A program made the position numbers and the translations under genes. A DNA stretch of 34,288 nucleotides. Origin: Methanomassiliicoccus luminyensis B10 (GTDB lineage Archaea > Thermoplasmatota > Thermoplasmata > Methanomassiliicoccales > Methanomassiliicoccaceae). Below the pieces are notes generated by a model that worked only from the letters and a program-made list of their open reading frames with translations, ran no database searches and had not been told where the DNA came from. The stretch covers positions 1 to 34,288 of the forward strand of contig NZ_CAJE01000022.1 in NCBI RefSeq assembly GCF_000308215.1, written 5' to 3'. Below are positions 11,601 to 19,420 of this stretch, piece after piece. The number at the start of each line of letters is the position of its first letter. Positions within the stretch are counted from its first letter, which is position 1.

Positions 11601-13663
11601 CGGCGACCACCCGCAGCGCGGGCGTTTACTTGGTGACGGTGTCATTCGAAGCCCCCGACGGGGTGACCTACTACGGGGCCAGCAACGACGTGATAAACGT
11701 GCCCGCGTACGTTCGCGGCGCCTCTCTCACTTCCGGAGTGGTAACGCCCACCAACGCCGATGGGTCCGAGAGATACCTCGCGCTGGAGGGATGGGAGCCT
11801 GAACTTGACCCGGCCAATCTCTCAGTATCCAGCCTGCGCTTCACCCCGACCGGTTCCGTGCAGGTCGGCGCCACCGTATCCATTCTGGTGGACATAACAA
11901 ACCATGGGGAGAGCGATTCCAACGAAGCTCAGATCCTGCTCTACGTGGACGGCGTGGCCGTTCCCACCGCCGCGAGGCCTGTGCCAGGAGGCATAGGGGC
12001 CGGGGATACGATCACTGTCAGCACTACCTGGACGGCAAGCGTGCCTCTCGGCTCCAGGGATGTCCTGAGGGTCATCACCGTCGAGGTCGTCCCCGGCTCC
12101 GGCGATTCCGCCAGCGATGACGAGGAGCAAGGGACCATCAGAGTCCTGGACTCCCGCCCCGACGTGGTGTTCCTCGGCAACATCCAGGTGATGAAGTCCC
12201 AGAAGGCCGTGACCAACGCTACGGCCGGTGAAAAGGTGACCATCTCCGCCACCGCCGCCACTTCCTCCGGCTCACCCACCGCCTATGCGATGAAGTTCTA
12301 CTTCTTCGTGGTGAACGAGACCGGCGTCCGCACTCTGATCCACGTGACCAACAGCATGGACGTGAAGAACACCGATATCGTGGCGCTTTCCTACACCTGG
12401 ACCATCAATGTCACTACCGGCGACTACGACATAGAGGTCGTGGCCAACTACGACGGCACCATTGATGAGAGCAGGACCGACAACAACGTGATCAGCACCG
12501 CCTTCGAGGTGAAAACGCCCGATCCGTATGTCACTCTCAATATTCCGTACGGCCAGACCTACAAGCCCGGCGAAACCATCTTCGTCAGCGGCACGGTCAC
12601 CAACAAGAACACCAACGCCGCCATAAACGGGGCGACGGTGTCGGTCAGCCTGTACAGGAACGGTGTGATTGTAGACAACGGCCCATTCACCCAGAAAACG
12701 GGTTCGGACGGCAACTTCTACATAGCGGTCCACATCCCCGAAGGGAGCGAGGACGGCACGTACGAGATCCGCGTCACCGCGGACGTCAACGGCAAGACCT
12801 TCGACCAATACGACCAGGCCACCGTGAAGGCCGCGGCCGAGGGAGGCGCCCCCTGGTGGCTCTACGTCATCATATTGGCGTTCGTCTCCGCGGTCATTCT
12901 GATCTTCTCCGCGTACCTGTACAAGTATGGCCTGGGGAAGATGGTGGAGTGCGGCGAGTGCGGCGCTCTGATACCCGACTCGTCCAAGCGCTGCCCCAAG
13001 TGCGGGGTGGAGTTCGAGACCGGCACCGCCAAGTGCAGCAAGTGCGGCGCCTGGATCGCCGCGAACTCGGTCTCCTGCCCTGACTGCGGCGCCAAGTTCA
13101 TCACCGAGGCCGTCGAAGAAGAGGAGAACGAGTACCTCAAGAGCATGAGGGAGCAGTACGAGGCCTTCGTCGACACGTACCGTGAGGAGGCCAAGAAGGT
13201 CCTCGACAAGAAGTACTCCGACGCCAAGTTCCCCGACTGGTGGAAGAAGCAGGCCTCTTACGTGACCTTCGAGACCTGGCTGTCCCAGGAGGAGGACAAG
13301 CGCAAGATCGGCGGTGTGGCCTGCCCGACCTGCGGCATACTGAACCCCCGCGGCGCATCGATATGCCACAAGTGCGGCTCTCCGATGGAGGCGCCCAAGG
13401 CGGCGCCCGTGGAGCTGCCTCCTCCCGAGGAGAAGAAGCCTGAGGTGGTCCCGCAGCAGAAGCCGCTCCGGCGCATCATCCGCAGGACGGTGGAAAAGAA
13501 GCCCGCCGTGCCCATCGAGGCCAAGCCCGAGGACGCTCCCGTTTCGGACGCTCCCAAGCCCGCCGAGGCGGGGGAGGGGACCTCCAGCTCTGAGGGGCCC
13601 AAGCCTGAGGAGGCCAAGGCGGCCGAGGAGCCTAAGCCGGAAGAGGACAAACCCTCCGCTTGA
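8675..13663 (+). CDS. Giant surface protein with CARDB-type repeats, one membrane span and cytoplasmic zinc ribbons, 1662 aa
   Basis: Starts with a hydrophobic signal segment (about residues 16-45). The extracellular part has a beta-rich region of short strand repeats and two copies of a YYRW/IYRW-initiated Ig-like module (about 492-630 and 912-1030). CARDB-type domains follow at about 635-747, 1047-1158 and 1160-1280, recognisable by the W-x-x-x...D...ESRYSNN or DESRTDNN endings, then an Ig/MG2-like domain (about 1282-1385). A single membrane span at about 1394-1418 is followed by a cytoplasmic tail with three zinc ribbons (from Cys1426, about 1450 and 1550), a helical stretch and a Pro/Glu-rich end. 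CARDB is an adhesion-type module. ATG 8702 is an alternative start. Residues about 342-488 come from DNA clearly more AT-rich than the flanks. A role at the cell surface linked to the pilus operon is inferred. Confidence 0.88.
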   Translation: MDTRGFGGFMTGRVLLNRAASILIATALLLTPFTGILLFAGTGGAQALPSEYSNGDRIIGSGYDTPTWEITTETYMNGNLTIKEGGVVVVDHGSLVFSQTLGHDGVVSADDFIYTLTIEDGGKLILKNSTLTTRLNNLNAFPSLGVYVHNGSSLEAYDSTLRFPGHLVVEDSALTLWRSTIEGHDTDLIERYCDPTIFPAGEFDDAPVMLLVDATVNLYDSYLRDIYEPETYDAPIPNLAPVYDYDYPFASDTYNLDGTRSAVAYTLDSGSRTLSTYKSVTLAGNTNLTSVNTYIGVDFSPDPYRHNNMVLLDNSKAYIYGLTVDESQDPKDYTREPAFVTVETTFEADVTARGSSDTTTNQPISNATVYDGNYYVIKMGQILNLNQFDTGGSAGRINGATLNFQYTTAYPYGGDSYVQWALNGESFVNTNIQVTQVDGLTNVTYDLYQNGEGAISIEDIKRIAIQVINDATASSHDIYVDRIWIEVTLAPTVYIYRWANVTALDDQGNSVIGAEVSAKLQDPYGEIAYYVTPGGVQSAPSDDVMRYLGIDPSSFTAWVTGNDGKVTIPYLSEIIDARNPNPYKNPSYNLTVSFTDDSDGATYYNYVGLPFERYPDLVGTGMFVQLPVYLINLIFLPDLYVASEDMAFSDATASTEATARITVHNSGAVAAKNVVVEIYAGNRSTGGQLLSTTTISVPAHSSLEAVLVWIPEEIGNYPIYVYVNPDRTVQESRYSNNNAFKNVTVSIELGDSDLVIGGTSQFQDLVFYTPLSPTTNVIVTTGGKLTFVGTQFAMRQNGNLNVVVEGNGQLRLLDGSTMTSTGSIGLVLFDTARLEIVRSSIAAEVSIFAYGESVVDVTESAVSSELSAPATSSMHLAAVNSTFSAVTLANTSTAALTNVDIIIFSVQDSAYVEYYRWVEVTVVDGRGAIVEGADVSISRMYAAITPAHGAEKLSGATGIDGTVMLLVLSDVITSSPATTRSAGVYLVTVSFEAPDGVTYYGASNDVINVPAYVRGASLTSGVVTPTNADGSERYLALEGWEPELDPANLSVSSLRFTPTGSVQVGATVSILVDITNHGESDSNEAQILLYVDGVAVPTAARPVPGGIGAGDTITVSTTWTASVPLGSRDVLRVITVEVVPGSGDSASDDEEQGTIRVLDSRPDVVFLGNIQVMKSQKAVTNATAGEKVTISATAATSSGSPTAYAMKFYFFVVNETGVRTLIHVTNSMDVKNTDIVALSYTWTINVTTGDYDIEVVANYDGTIDESRTDNNVISTAFEVKTPDPYVTLNIPYGQTYKPGETIFVSGTVTNKNTNAAINGATVSVSLYRNGVIVDNGPFTQKTGSDGNFYIAVHIPEGSEDGTYEIRVTADVNGKTFDQYDQATVKAAAEGGAPWWLYVIILAFVSAVILIFSAYLYKYGLGKMVECGECGALIPDSSKRCPKCGVEFETGTAKCSKCGAWIAANSVSCPDCGAKFITEAVEEEENEYLKSMREQYEAFVDTYREEAKKVLDKKYSDAKFPDWWKKQASYVTFETWLSQEEDKRKIGGVACPTCGILNPRGASICHKCGSPMEAPKAAPVELPPPEEKKPEVVPQQKPLRRIIRRTVEKKPAVPIEAKPEDAPVSDAPKPAEAGEGTSSSEGPKPEEAKAAEEPKPEEDKPSA

Positions 13664-13665
13664 AA

Positions 13666-13718
13666 CCCCTTCTAATCTTCTCTTTTTCTTTCCTTTACCT
13701 CATTCTCATCCTCTCTCA
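13666..13718 (+). terminator. Pyrimidine-rich terminator of the surface-protein gene
   Basis: About fifty bases of nearly pure C/T, including CTTTTTCTTTCC, start right after the stop codon. T-rich tracts without a strong hairpin are the usual archaeal termination signal. Confidence 0.6.
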
Positions 13719-14012
13719 CGTCCGAGCTCGTGCTCCGGCGCTCGCATGGTCAACAGATCCTTCAACGGAGCATACCCTGCGCTTCATCATCCCTCGTCCC
13801 AGCGCATCAGGCAGCATCGCGTTCCGCGACGAGATCGATCGGCATCGCCCGCTGCCCCATCAGTTGGCGGGGCCTCACGCCTGACCGCGAGCAACGTGCC
13901 GATGAGTCAACGCACGTGGGAACGGTGCAGGTCGAGGAGCTACACCTAGGAGAACAGCAAAGCTCAAGGCCGGCGCGGGAGGGAAATGGAACGGCGCGCC
14001 CGCCCGGGCCGT

Positions 14013-14023
14013 GAAAAAAGAAA
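14013..14023 (-). terminator. T-tract ending the pilus operon
   Basis: On the minus strand TTTCTTTTTTC lies immediately after the stop codon of the last ATPase gene, preceding GC-rich sequence. Confidence 0.5.
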
Positions 14024-14026
14024 GGC

Positions 14027-15724
14027 TCACTCGGGGTTTTCGCTCTTGCGCACTTCCTTCATGACCTTCTCGGGGTCCTTGTAGTACGCGGAAACGATCT
14101 TGGCCACCTGGCGGTAGTTGGACACTCCGGACCTCTTCATGTACTCCAGGATGTCCATGCGCCTCTTGATCTCCTTCTCCATCTCCCTGGAGGACCAGTT
14201 GCGTACCGCCCGCACCTTCTCGTACACATAGGAGTGCCCGGAAAAGTTGAAGGTGTCGTCGGCGGGGTTCCAGGTGAACGCCGCGTTGGTGATGAGCTCG
14301 CCGGTCTCGGGGTCCATGCCCACAATCTCGGTGAGGCCCTTCACCCTCCTGGTCATCTTGGTGCCGACCTTGACTTGGCCCTGCAGCATGACGATGTTCA
14401 GCGCGGTGAGCAGCGCCCTGGGCAGGTTGATGGGGTCGTTCTCGAGACGATGGACCATCGCCTGAACGTCCTCGGCGTGGAACGTGGAATAGGAAATGTG
14501 CCCGGTGGCCATGGCCTGGAACACCACGTACGCCTCCTTGCCGCGGACCTCGCCGACCATCAGGTACTGAGGTCTCTGCCTCAGCGCGGCGGTGAGCAGG
14601 TCGAACATGTTGATGTTGCCGCTGCTCTCTCCCCCCTTCCCGCCGAACCCTTCCCGGGTAAGCCCGGGGATCCAGTTCTCGTGGGGGAGGTTCAGCTCCC
14701 TGGTGTCCTCGATGCTGACGATCTTCATCTGGGGAGGGATGAACAGCAGGATGGCGTTCAGCGTGGTGGTCTTGCCGGACGCGGTGCCGCCGCACACCAT
14801 CATGGACGATCCGAACTCAACGGACAGCCACATGTACGCCATCATCTCGGTGGACATGGTCTTGAACCTCAGCAGGTCCACCGGGGTGAAGGGGTTGTCC
14901 TTGAAGCGCCTGATGGTGAAGGTCGATCCTCTCTTGGTCACGTGCTTTCCCAGGGTGGCGTTCAGCCTCGACCCGTCGGGGATGGTGGCGTCCAGGATGG
15001 GATTGGCCACGGAGATGTGCTTTCCGCACTTCTGGGCCAGCCAGGCCACGTACTCGTCCAGCTCGTCCTCCCTCTCGAACTTGATGTTCGACTTTACGCT
15101 GCCGTACTTGCGGTGGTAGATGTACAGAGGGATGCCCATGCCATCGCAGGAGCAGTCCTCGATGGAGGGGTCCGTGAGCATGACATTGATGATGCCGTAG
15201 CCGATGAAGTCGCGGCGCAGGTAGTAGGCGATCCTTTCCTTGGAGAAGGGGTGCAGCGCCACCCCCAGCTTGGTCAGGAGCTGGTCGATGGCCGCGTTCA
15301 GTATCTTCTTCTTCTCCTCGGAGTCCTTGGTGTCCGCGAGGTTCAGCGACACGATGAGGGCGCTCTTCATGCCGTCGAGCAGCGACCTCTCGTCGTCGGT
15401 GAGCTTGGGTTCGTGGACCTCGTAGATGTACTCGGCCGCGGTGCCATCGTACAGTATGCGGACGTACGAGTACGGCTCCTCGATGGGGGTGGTCTCGACC
15501 TCCTCCACGCTGGCGTCGGCGATCTTGGGTATCTCAGTGATGGCGGTCTGCTCGGCGTTGGAGCCCAGGGGGAGCAGGACCTTCATGGGCTTGTTCCTTA
15601 GGCGGACCAGGAACGAGAGGTACCTGGTGCTGACGTTGAACTTTTTCTTCTTGACCTTCCCCTCATCATCGGCGAAGATATCGTCCAGCTCGTCGCTCAT
15701 GTCCCGCTTCATGGCCTCGTCCAT
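14027..15724 (-). CDS. Type II/IV secretion (FlaI/TadA-like) ATPase B, 565 aa
   Basis: Hexameric secretion ATPase expected to power assembly of a type IV pilus-like fibre at the inner face of the membrane. After an N-terminal domain (TEIPKI near 75; EEPYSYVRI) come the conserved FIGYG, HRKYGS and STFTIRRF signatures. The Walker A is GGTASGKT at residues 312-319, followed by the Asp box (SIEDTREL), the Walker B region (LMVGEVRG) and the His box (GHISYSTFHAE). The start chosen is ATG 15724, sharing one base with the stop of the preceding platform gene (TGATG) and preceded by GAGGT. The frame stays open far upstream, but that stretch lies antiparallel in phase to the platform gene and has no pilus ATPase features. 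It is a paralogue of the ATPase at 17663-19411, about the same length and with the same motif order. Confidence 0.9.
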   Translation of the reverse strand: MDEAMKRDMSDELDDIFADDEGKVKKKKFNVSTRYLSFLVRLRNKPMKVLLPLGSNAEQTAITEIPKIADASVEEVETTPIEEPYSYVRILYDGTAAEYIYEVHEPKLTDDERSLLDGMKSALIVSLNLADTKDSEEKKKILNAAIDQLLTKLGVALHPFSKERIAYYLRRDFIGYGIINVMLTDPSIEDCSCDGMGIPLYIYHRKYGSVKSNIKFEREDELDEYVAWLAQKCGKHISVANPILDATIPDGSRLNATLGKHVTKRGSTFTIRRFKDNPFTPVDLLRFKTMSTEMMAYMWLSVEFGSSMMVCGGTASGKTTTLNAILLFIPPQMKIVSIEDTRELNLPHENWIPGLTREGFGGKGGESSGNINMFDLLTAALRQRPQYLMVGEVRGKEAYVVFQAMATGHISYSTFHAEDVQAMVHRLENDPINLPRALLTALNIVMLQGQVKVGTKMTRRVKGLTEIVGMDPETGELITNAAFTWNPADDTFNFSGHSYVYEKVRAVRNWSSREMEKEIKRRMDILEYMKRSGVSNYRQVAKIVSAYYKDPEKVMKEVRKSENPE

Positions 15725-16632
15725 CAGATCAACCTCGTGCCCACCAGGCCGATGAGCAGCATGATGAAGGCATGCTTCATGCCGCCGGATATCTGGCCGT
15801 CCTGCAACACTCCCGCCAGTATGCCGTCCCCTACGGCGTGGATTATCACGGCGAGCACGAACAGTATCTGGATGGTGGGGATGACGTCCGTCTTGATATT
15901 GACGGGCATGTTGGTTATCCCGGCCTTCTCCGCCCCCTCGGCCACCGAGGCGCCGGCCTCCATCATCTTCGGGAGGAAGGTGGTGTTGAGGATGAATATA
16001 GTGGCGATGAACACCGCGAAGGCGATGTAGATGACCATGACGTAGGTGACCATGTTGATCTTCCTCTCGCTCTGGCTCAGCATCGCTTCCCTGGCGTCGT
16101 GGGCCACCATCGTCAGCACGTCGGCGACGCTGCCCCCGGCGATGTTGGCCTTGATGATGATCGAGGTCATCCTCTTGACCAGAGGGGTGTCGACCCTCTC
16201 CGCGAACAGGCGGATGGCCTCCGACGCCGGAACGCCCCAGTCGATCTGCGCGGCCATGCGGCGTATCTCCGGGGTCAGCTTCCCGTAGCGGCCCCTGGAG
16301 GCGACCTTGATGGCTTGAGCGAGGGTCATGCCGAAGCGGCCGGCCTCGGCGACGTCGCGGAGGAACTCCGGCAGCCTGGCCTCGATGTCCCTGACCCGCT
16401 TGACCTCCCGCGAGGCGTAGAACCCGTACGGGCCGGTGAGGACTATCAGCGCCAGGAAGGTGTAGGTGAGCCAATCCGAGGGGGCGTCGATGCCCCCGAT
16501 GGCGTCCAGGAACCCTATCGCCGCGAACAGCGCGCACACCATCGCGCTGATGATGAGTATGGTCCGGCCATAGTCTATCTTTTCCAGGTTCAGTTGGTCC
16601 AGGTCCATTATGTTCTCGTATTCGGCGGCCAT
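15724..16632 (-). CDS. TadC/FlaJ-like pilus platform protein B, 302 aa
   Basis: Polytopic membrane protein of the type II secretion F (GspF/TadC) family, the platform on which the ATPase acts. Two membrane spans near residues 25-45 and 55-72 precede a cytoplasmic helical domain with the typical LPEFLRDVAEAGRFGMTLAQ and GGSVADVL motifs. Further spans lie at about 195-220, 250-270 and the C-terminus. It is shorter than archaellar FlaJ and matches the TadB/TadC half-size arrangement, so the two adjacent platform genes may form a heteromeric platform. Start ATG 16632 has a clear GAGGTGATGAG site that overlaps the end of the preceding gene, and the two are 9 bases apart. Translation is coupled to the following ATPase by a one-base overlap. 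Confidence 0.87.
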   Translation of the reverse strand: MAAEYENIMDLDQLNLEKIDYGRTILIISAMVCALFAAIGFLDAIGGIDAPSDWLTYTFLALIVLTGPYGFYASREVKRVRDIEARLPEFLRDVAEAGRFGMTLAQAIKVASRGRYGKLTPEIRRMAAQIDWGVPASEAIRLFAERVDTPLVKRMTSIIIKANIAGGSVADVLTMVAHDAREAMLSQSERKINMVTYVMVIYIAFAVFIATIFILNTTFLPKMMEAGASVAEGAEKAGITNMPVNIKTDVIPTIQILFVLAVIIHAVGDGILAGVLQDGQISGGMKHAFIMLLIGLVGTRLI

Positions 16633-16641
16633 CTCATCACC

Positions 16642-17556
16642 TCAGAACGTCGACTCCTTGGTCATATTCCAGATCACGAACGTGAAGCCGAACTGGCACA
16701 TCGGGATCATCAGCAGTATGACCATCTCCAGCAACAGCACCGTCGTGGACGAGCTGCCTCCTCCGCCGGGCACTATGGCCATGATGGCCATGATGACCAC
16801 CAGGAACAGGGGGAACGCCACCACCACGGTGACGAACGATTCGGCCAGAAGTCCGATGGACTCCATCTGCGACCGCATCTCCAGCTTTCCTTCCTTCTCG
16901 TACTGCTCCGCCTTCTGCAGGAAGTAGGGCTTCAGCTGTCCGCCGGAGGTCGAGGTCGTCACCACGCCCTGCAGGAACTCCTGGAACTTGGTGGACGGGC
17001 TTCTCTGCGCGGCCATCTTGACGGCCGTCAGGATATCGATGCCCAGCAGATCGGTGTCCCTGGTGATCCATTCCGCCTCGTTCTTGATCTCGCCGTAAAT
17101 GTCCTGCTTGGCCAGCTCCTTGAAGATGACGTCCACGTTGACGTCGGCCGACGCCATTGCGGAGATGAAGCTCATGGCCGGGCCGATGCGCTTGTTGATG
17201 TCGCGCATCCTGGCCTTGGCCTTGGTGCCCGGCATCGCCGACATGACCATGTAGGTCAGCAGCGGGGGCATCATGACGATCATGACGAAGAAGACCATCA
17301 CCATGCCCGCCGCCACGTGGAGAAGGCCCAGAAGAACGCCGCCGAACAGCAGGGCGACGGCCAGCGAGCCGGCGAACACCAGGAAGGTGGTCATCCACAC
17401 GTAGGCGAGGTACTCCTCCGGCCTTATGCGCAGGTGCGCCTGCAGCAGCTGCTGCTCCAGCTTGGGGTTGGGCTTGGCGTTCAGCTTCACCATCTTGCCC
17501 ATCACGCGCCAGGAGAGCATCTGGTAGTTGGTCAGCTCGATATAGTCCGGGAGCAC
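16642..17556 (-). CDS. TadC/FlaJ-like pilus platform protein A, 304 aa or longer
   Basis: Second platform protein of the GspF/TadC type. It shows two N-terminal spans (about residues 50-75 and 80-105), a cytoplasmic domain (RIGPAMSFISAMASADV, then TSTSGGQLKPYF) and two C-terminal spans split by a GGGGSSS linker. The first conventional start is GTG 17556, but it lacks a ribosome site. The frame stays open upstream to a TAG just inside the preceding gene, and the extra residues (Lys/Ser/Thr-rich, then ERIGPHLIKLPAG) look like real protein. There is no ATG, GTG or TTG in that extension; the only candidate is CTG 17673, which follows a purine-rich GGAAGGGGGG site by 7 bases. The true product may therefore have 343 aa. 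It lies downstream of ATPase A. Confidence 0.83.
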   Translation of the reverse strand: MLPDYIELTNYQMLSWRVMGKMVKLNAKPNPKLEQQLLQAHLRIRPEEYLAYVWMTTFLVFAGSLAVALLFGGVLLGLLHVAAGMVMVFFVMIVMMPPLLTYMVMSAMPGTKAKARMRDINKRIGPAMSFISAMASADVNVDVIFKELAKQDIYGEIKNEAEWITRDTDLLGIDILTAVKMAAQRSPSTKFQEFLQGVVTTSTSGGQLKPYFLQKAEQYEKEGKLEMRSQMESIGLLAESFVTVVVAFPLFLVVIMAIMAIVPGGGGSSSTTVLLLEMVILLMIPMCQFGFTFVIWNMTKESTF

Positions 17557-17662
17557 CCCGGCGGGCAGCTTGATCAGGTGCGGCCCTATCCTCTCGGCAT
17601 CGGTCCTCTTGGTCTTGGTGTACGATTTCTTGGAATCGAACTTGGAGAACGCGTCGGATACC

Positions 17663-19411
17663 TCAGGCGCCAGTCTCTATCCCCCCTTCCTGTAGTTCCT
17701 TGCGCACCTTAGTGATGGTCCTCTCCGGGTTCTTGCAGTAGTGATTGATGAGCTCCCAGATCTTGTGGTGGTCCACGATGTCCCGGTATACCAGGTACTT
17801 GATGATGTCCACCCTGCGCTCGAACTCGGCGGTCATCTCCTCGTGGGTGAGGTTCTTCATTTCCATGATCTTGTCGAACAGGAAGCTGTGGCCCTTGAAG
17901 ATGAAGCGGTCGGTGGCCTGGTCCCACTCGTACACGGTGTTGGATATCAGCTCGTTGGTGTCCGGCTCGAACCCCACGATCTCGATGACCTGCTTCATCC
18001 GCCTGGTGAGCTCCTGCCCCACCCTCACCTGGGACTGGATGATGACGTTGCGCAGCGCGGTGAGAAGTATGCGGGGGCAGTTGATGGGCTGGTTCTCCAG
18101 CCTGTTGACCATCGACTGCACCGAGTCGGCGTGCATGGTGGAATAAGTGGTATGGCCGGTGGCCATGGCCTGGAACATGGTGTACGTTTCTTTGCCTCGG
18201 ACCTCCCCGACGATGATGTAGTTGGGGCGCTGCCTCAGCGAGGCGCGCATGAGGTCGTACATGTCTATCTCGCCCGGGGCCTTGCCGTCCGGGCCCCTCT
18301 CCCCCACCCCGGACCTGGTGGTGCCGGGGATCCAGTTCTGGTGGGGGAGGTTGATCTCCCTGGTGTCCTCCATGGTGACGATCTTGGCACCGGGGGGTAT
18401 GAACAGCGAAATGGAGTTCAGCGTGGAGGTCTTCCCCGAAGCGGTCCCGCCGCAGATGATCATGGACTCGCCGTTCTCCACGCCGAGCCAGAAGTACGCC
18501 ACCATCTCCGGGCTGGCCGTTTTCCCTTTGACCAGGTCCACCGGGGTGAAGGGCTTCTCCTTGAAGCGCCTGATGGTGAAGGTGGAGCCTTTGGTGGTGA
18601 CCTCGCGGGAATACGTCGCCTGGATACGATGGCCTTCCGGGGAGGTGCCGTCCAGGATGGGGTTGGACACCGAGATCTGCTTACCACCTCTCTGGCCGAG
18701 AGAGACCACGTAGGAGTTCAGGGCGTCCTCGTCATCGAACATCAGGGCGGTCTTGAGGCTGCCGTACTTGCGGTGGTATACGAACAGGGGGATGTTCACT
18801 CCGTCGCAGGAGATATCCTCGATCTGCTCGTCGCGCATCAGGATGTCCACCTTGCCGTAGCCGACGAAGTCGCGCAGGATGTAGTACTTGAGCTTCTTCT
18901 TAAGCAGCGGGTTGACCTTGGCGCCCCTGCTCTTGATGTACGACTCCACGCTCTCGGAGAGGTACTCCCTCTTGTCCAGGCTGGTGAACTTGTCCCACTC
19001 GTAGCTGAGGGTGCGGCCCAGGGTGTCCTTGATCAGCGCCAGGAGCTTCTGGTCCTCCGCGTTGAGCCTCGGCTCCAGAGCTTCCAGGTAATACTCGCTG
19101 GTCTCGTTGTTGTAAGTGATGCGGGTGTAGCTGTAGGGTTCCAGGACCGGGTACACCTCCACCGTCTCCACGGCGGGGTCATCGATCTTGGGTATCTCGG
19201 TGACGGCGGAGCCGTGGCCCTTGGACCACTCGATGCGCTGGGCCACCTCGTGGGCGGACAGCATGACCCTGGAGGCTCTGCGGGGCATCGCCCGGCGGAC
19301 CACTTTGAGGTAGCCGTCCCTGACCGCGCCGGCCATGGTCGCTCCCTCGGGAGCGTCATCTGGCATTTGCGTCTTGGTCTTCTTGCTGGGTTTGGGTTCG
19401 GCCGCTTGCAT
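17663..19411 (-). CDS. Type II/IV secretion (FlaI/TadA-like) ATPase A, 582 aa
   Basis: Secretion ATPase of the FlaI/TadA group. The N-terminal region (TEIPKI near 72; LEPYSYTRITY) is shared with ATPase B. Conserved signatures include LRDFVGYGKVD, HRKYGS, STFTIRRF, Walker A GGTASGKT at 321-328, Asp box TMEDTREI, Walker B IIVGEVRG and His box GHTTYSTMHAD. Start ATG 19411 lies 9 bases after the pilin-like gene, with GAGGTTGA as ribosome site. The first ~45 residues are basic and Pro/Lys-rich, unlike ATPase B. Two full motors in one operon could serve extension and retraction, or act as a heteromer; the sequence does not decide. Both keep all catalytic motifs, so neither looks like a degenerate copy. 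Confidence 0.92.
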   Translation of the reverse strand: MQAAEPKPSKKTKTQMPDDAPEGATMAGAVRDGYLKVVRRAMPRRASRVMLSAHEVAQRIEWSKGHGSAVTEIPKIDDPAVETVEVYPVLEPYSYTRITYNNETSEYYLEALEPRLNAEDQKLLALIKDTLGRTLSYEWDKFTSLDKREYLSESVESYIKSRGAKVNPLLKKKLKYYILRDFVGYGKVDILMRDEQIEDISCDGVNIPLFVYHRKYGSLKTALMFDDEDALNSYVVSLGQRGGKQISVSNPILDGTSPEGHRIQATYSREVTTKGSTFTIRRFKEKPFTPVDLVKGKTASPEMVAYFWLGVENGESMIICGGTASGKTSTLNSISLFIPPGAKIVTMEDTREINLPHQNWIPGTTRSGVGERGPDGKAPGEIDMYDLMRASLRQRPNYIIVGEVRGKETYTMFQAMATGHTTYSTMHADSVQSMVNRLENQPINCPRILLTALRNVIIQSQVRVGQELTRRMKQVIEIVGFEPDTNELISNTVYEWDQATDRFIFKGHSFLFDKIMEMKNLTHEEMTAEFERRVDIIKYLVYRDIVDHHKIWELINHYCKNPERTITKVRKELQEGGIETGA

Positions 19412-19420
19412 CGTTCAACC

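Larger units (their letters stand above)
13664..14026. other. Intergenic region between convergent genes, no gene seen
   Basis: Open frames here have no coding character or homologous features. Terminator-like tracts occur at both ends. The central 290 bases (about 13720-14010) hold nothing recognisable. Confidence 0.5.

Noticed and set aside
13730-14014. Short open frames after the giant surface-protein gene
   Set aside because: Several overlapping frames of similar length with Arg/Ser/Pro-rich content, no ribosome sites and no promoter; consistent with non-coding sequence.
15725-16537. N-terminal extension of ATPase B by about 270 residues
   Set aside because: The extra stretch is an out-of-frame reading of the platform gene, rich in Arg/Gly/His, and a TGATG start with ribosome site at 15724 explains the ATPase.
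15772-17712. 646-codon plus-strand frame opposite the platform genes
   Set aside because: His/Asp/Gln-rich low-complexity sequence typical of an antisense frame in GC-rich DNA; the minus-strand genes have clear family motifs.
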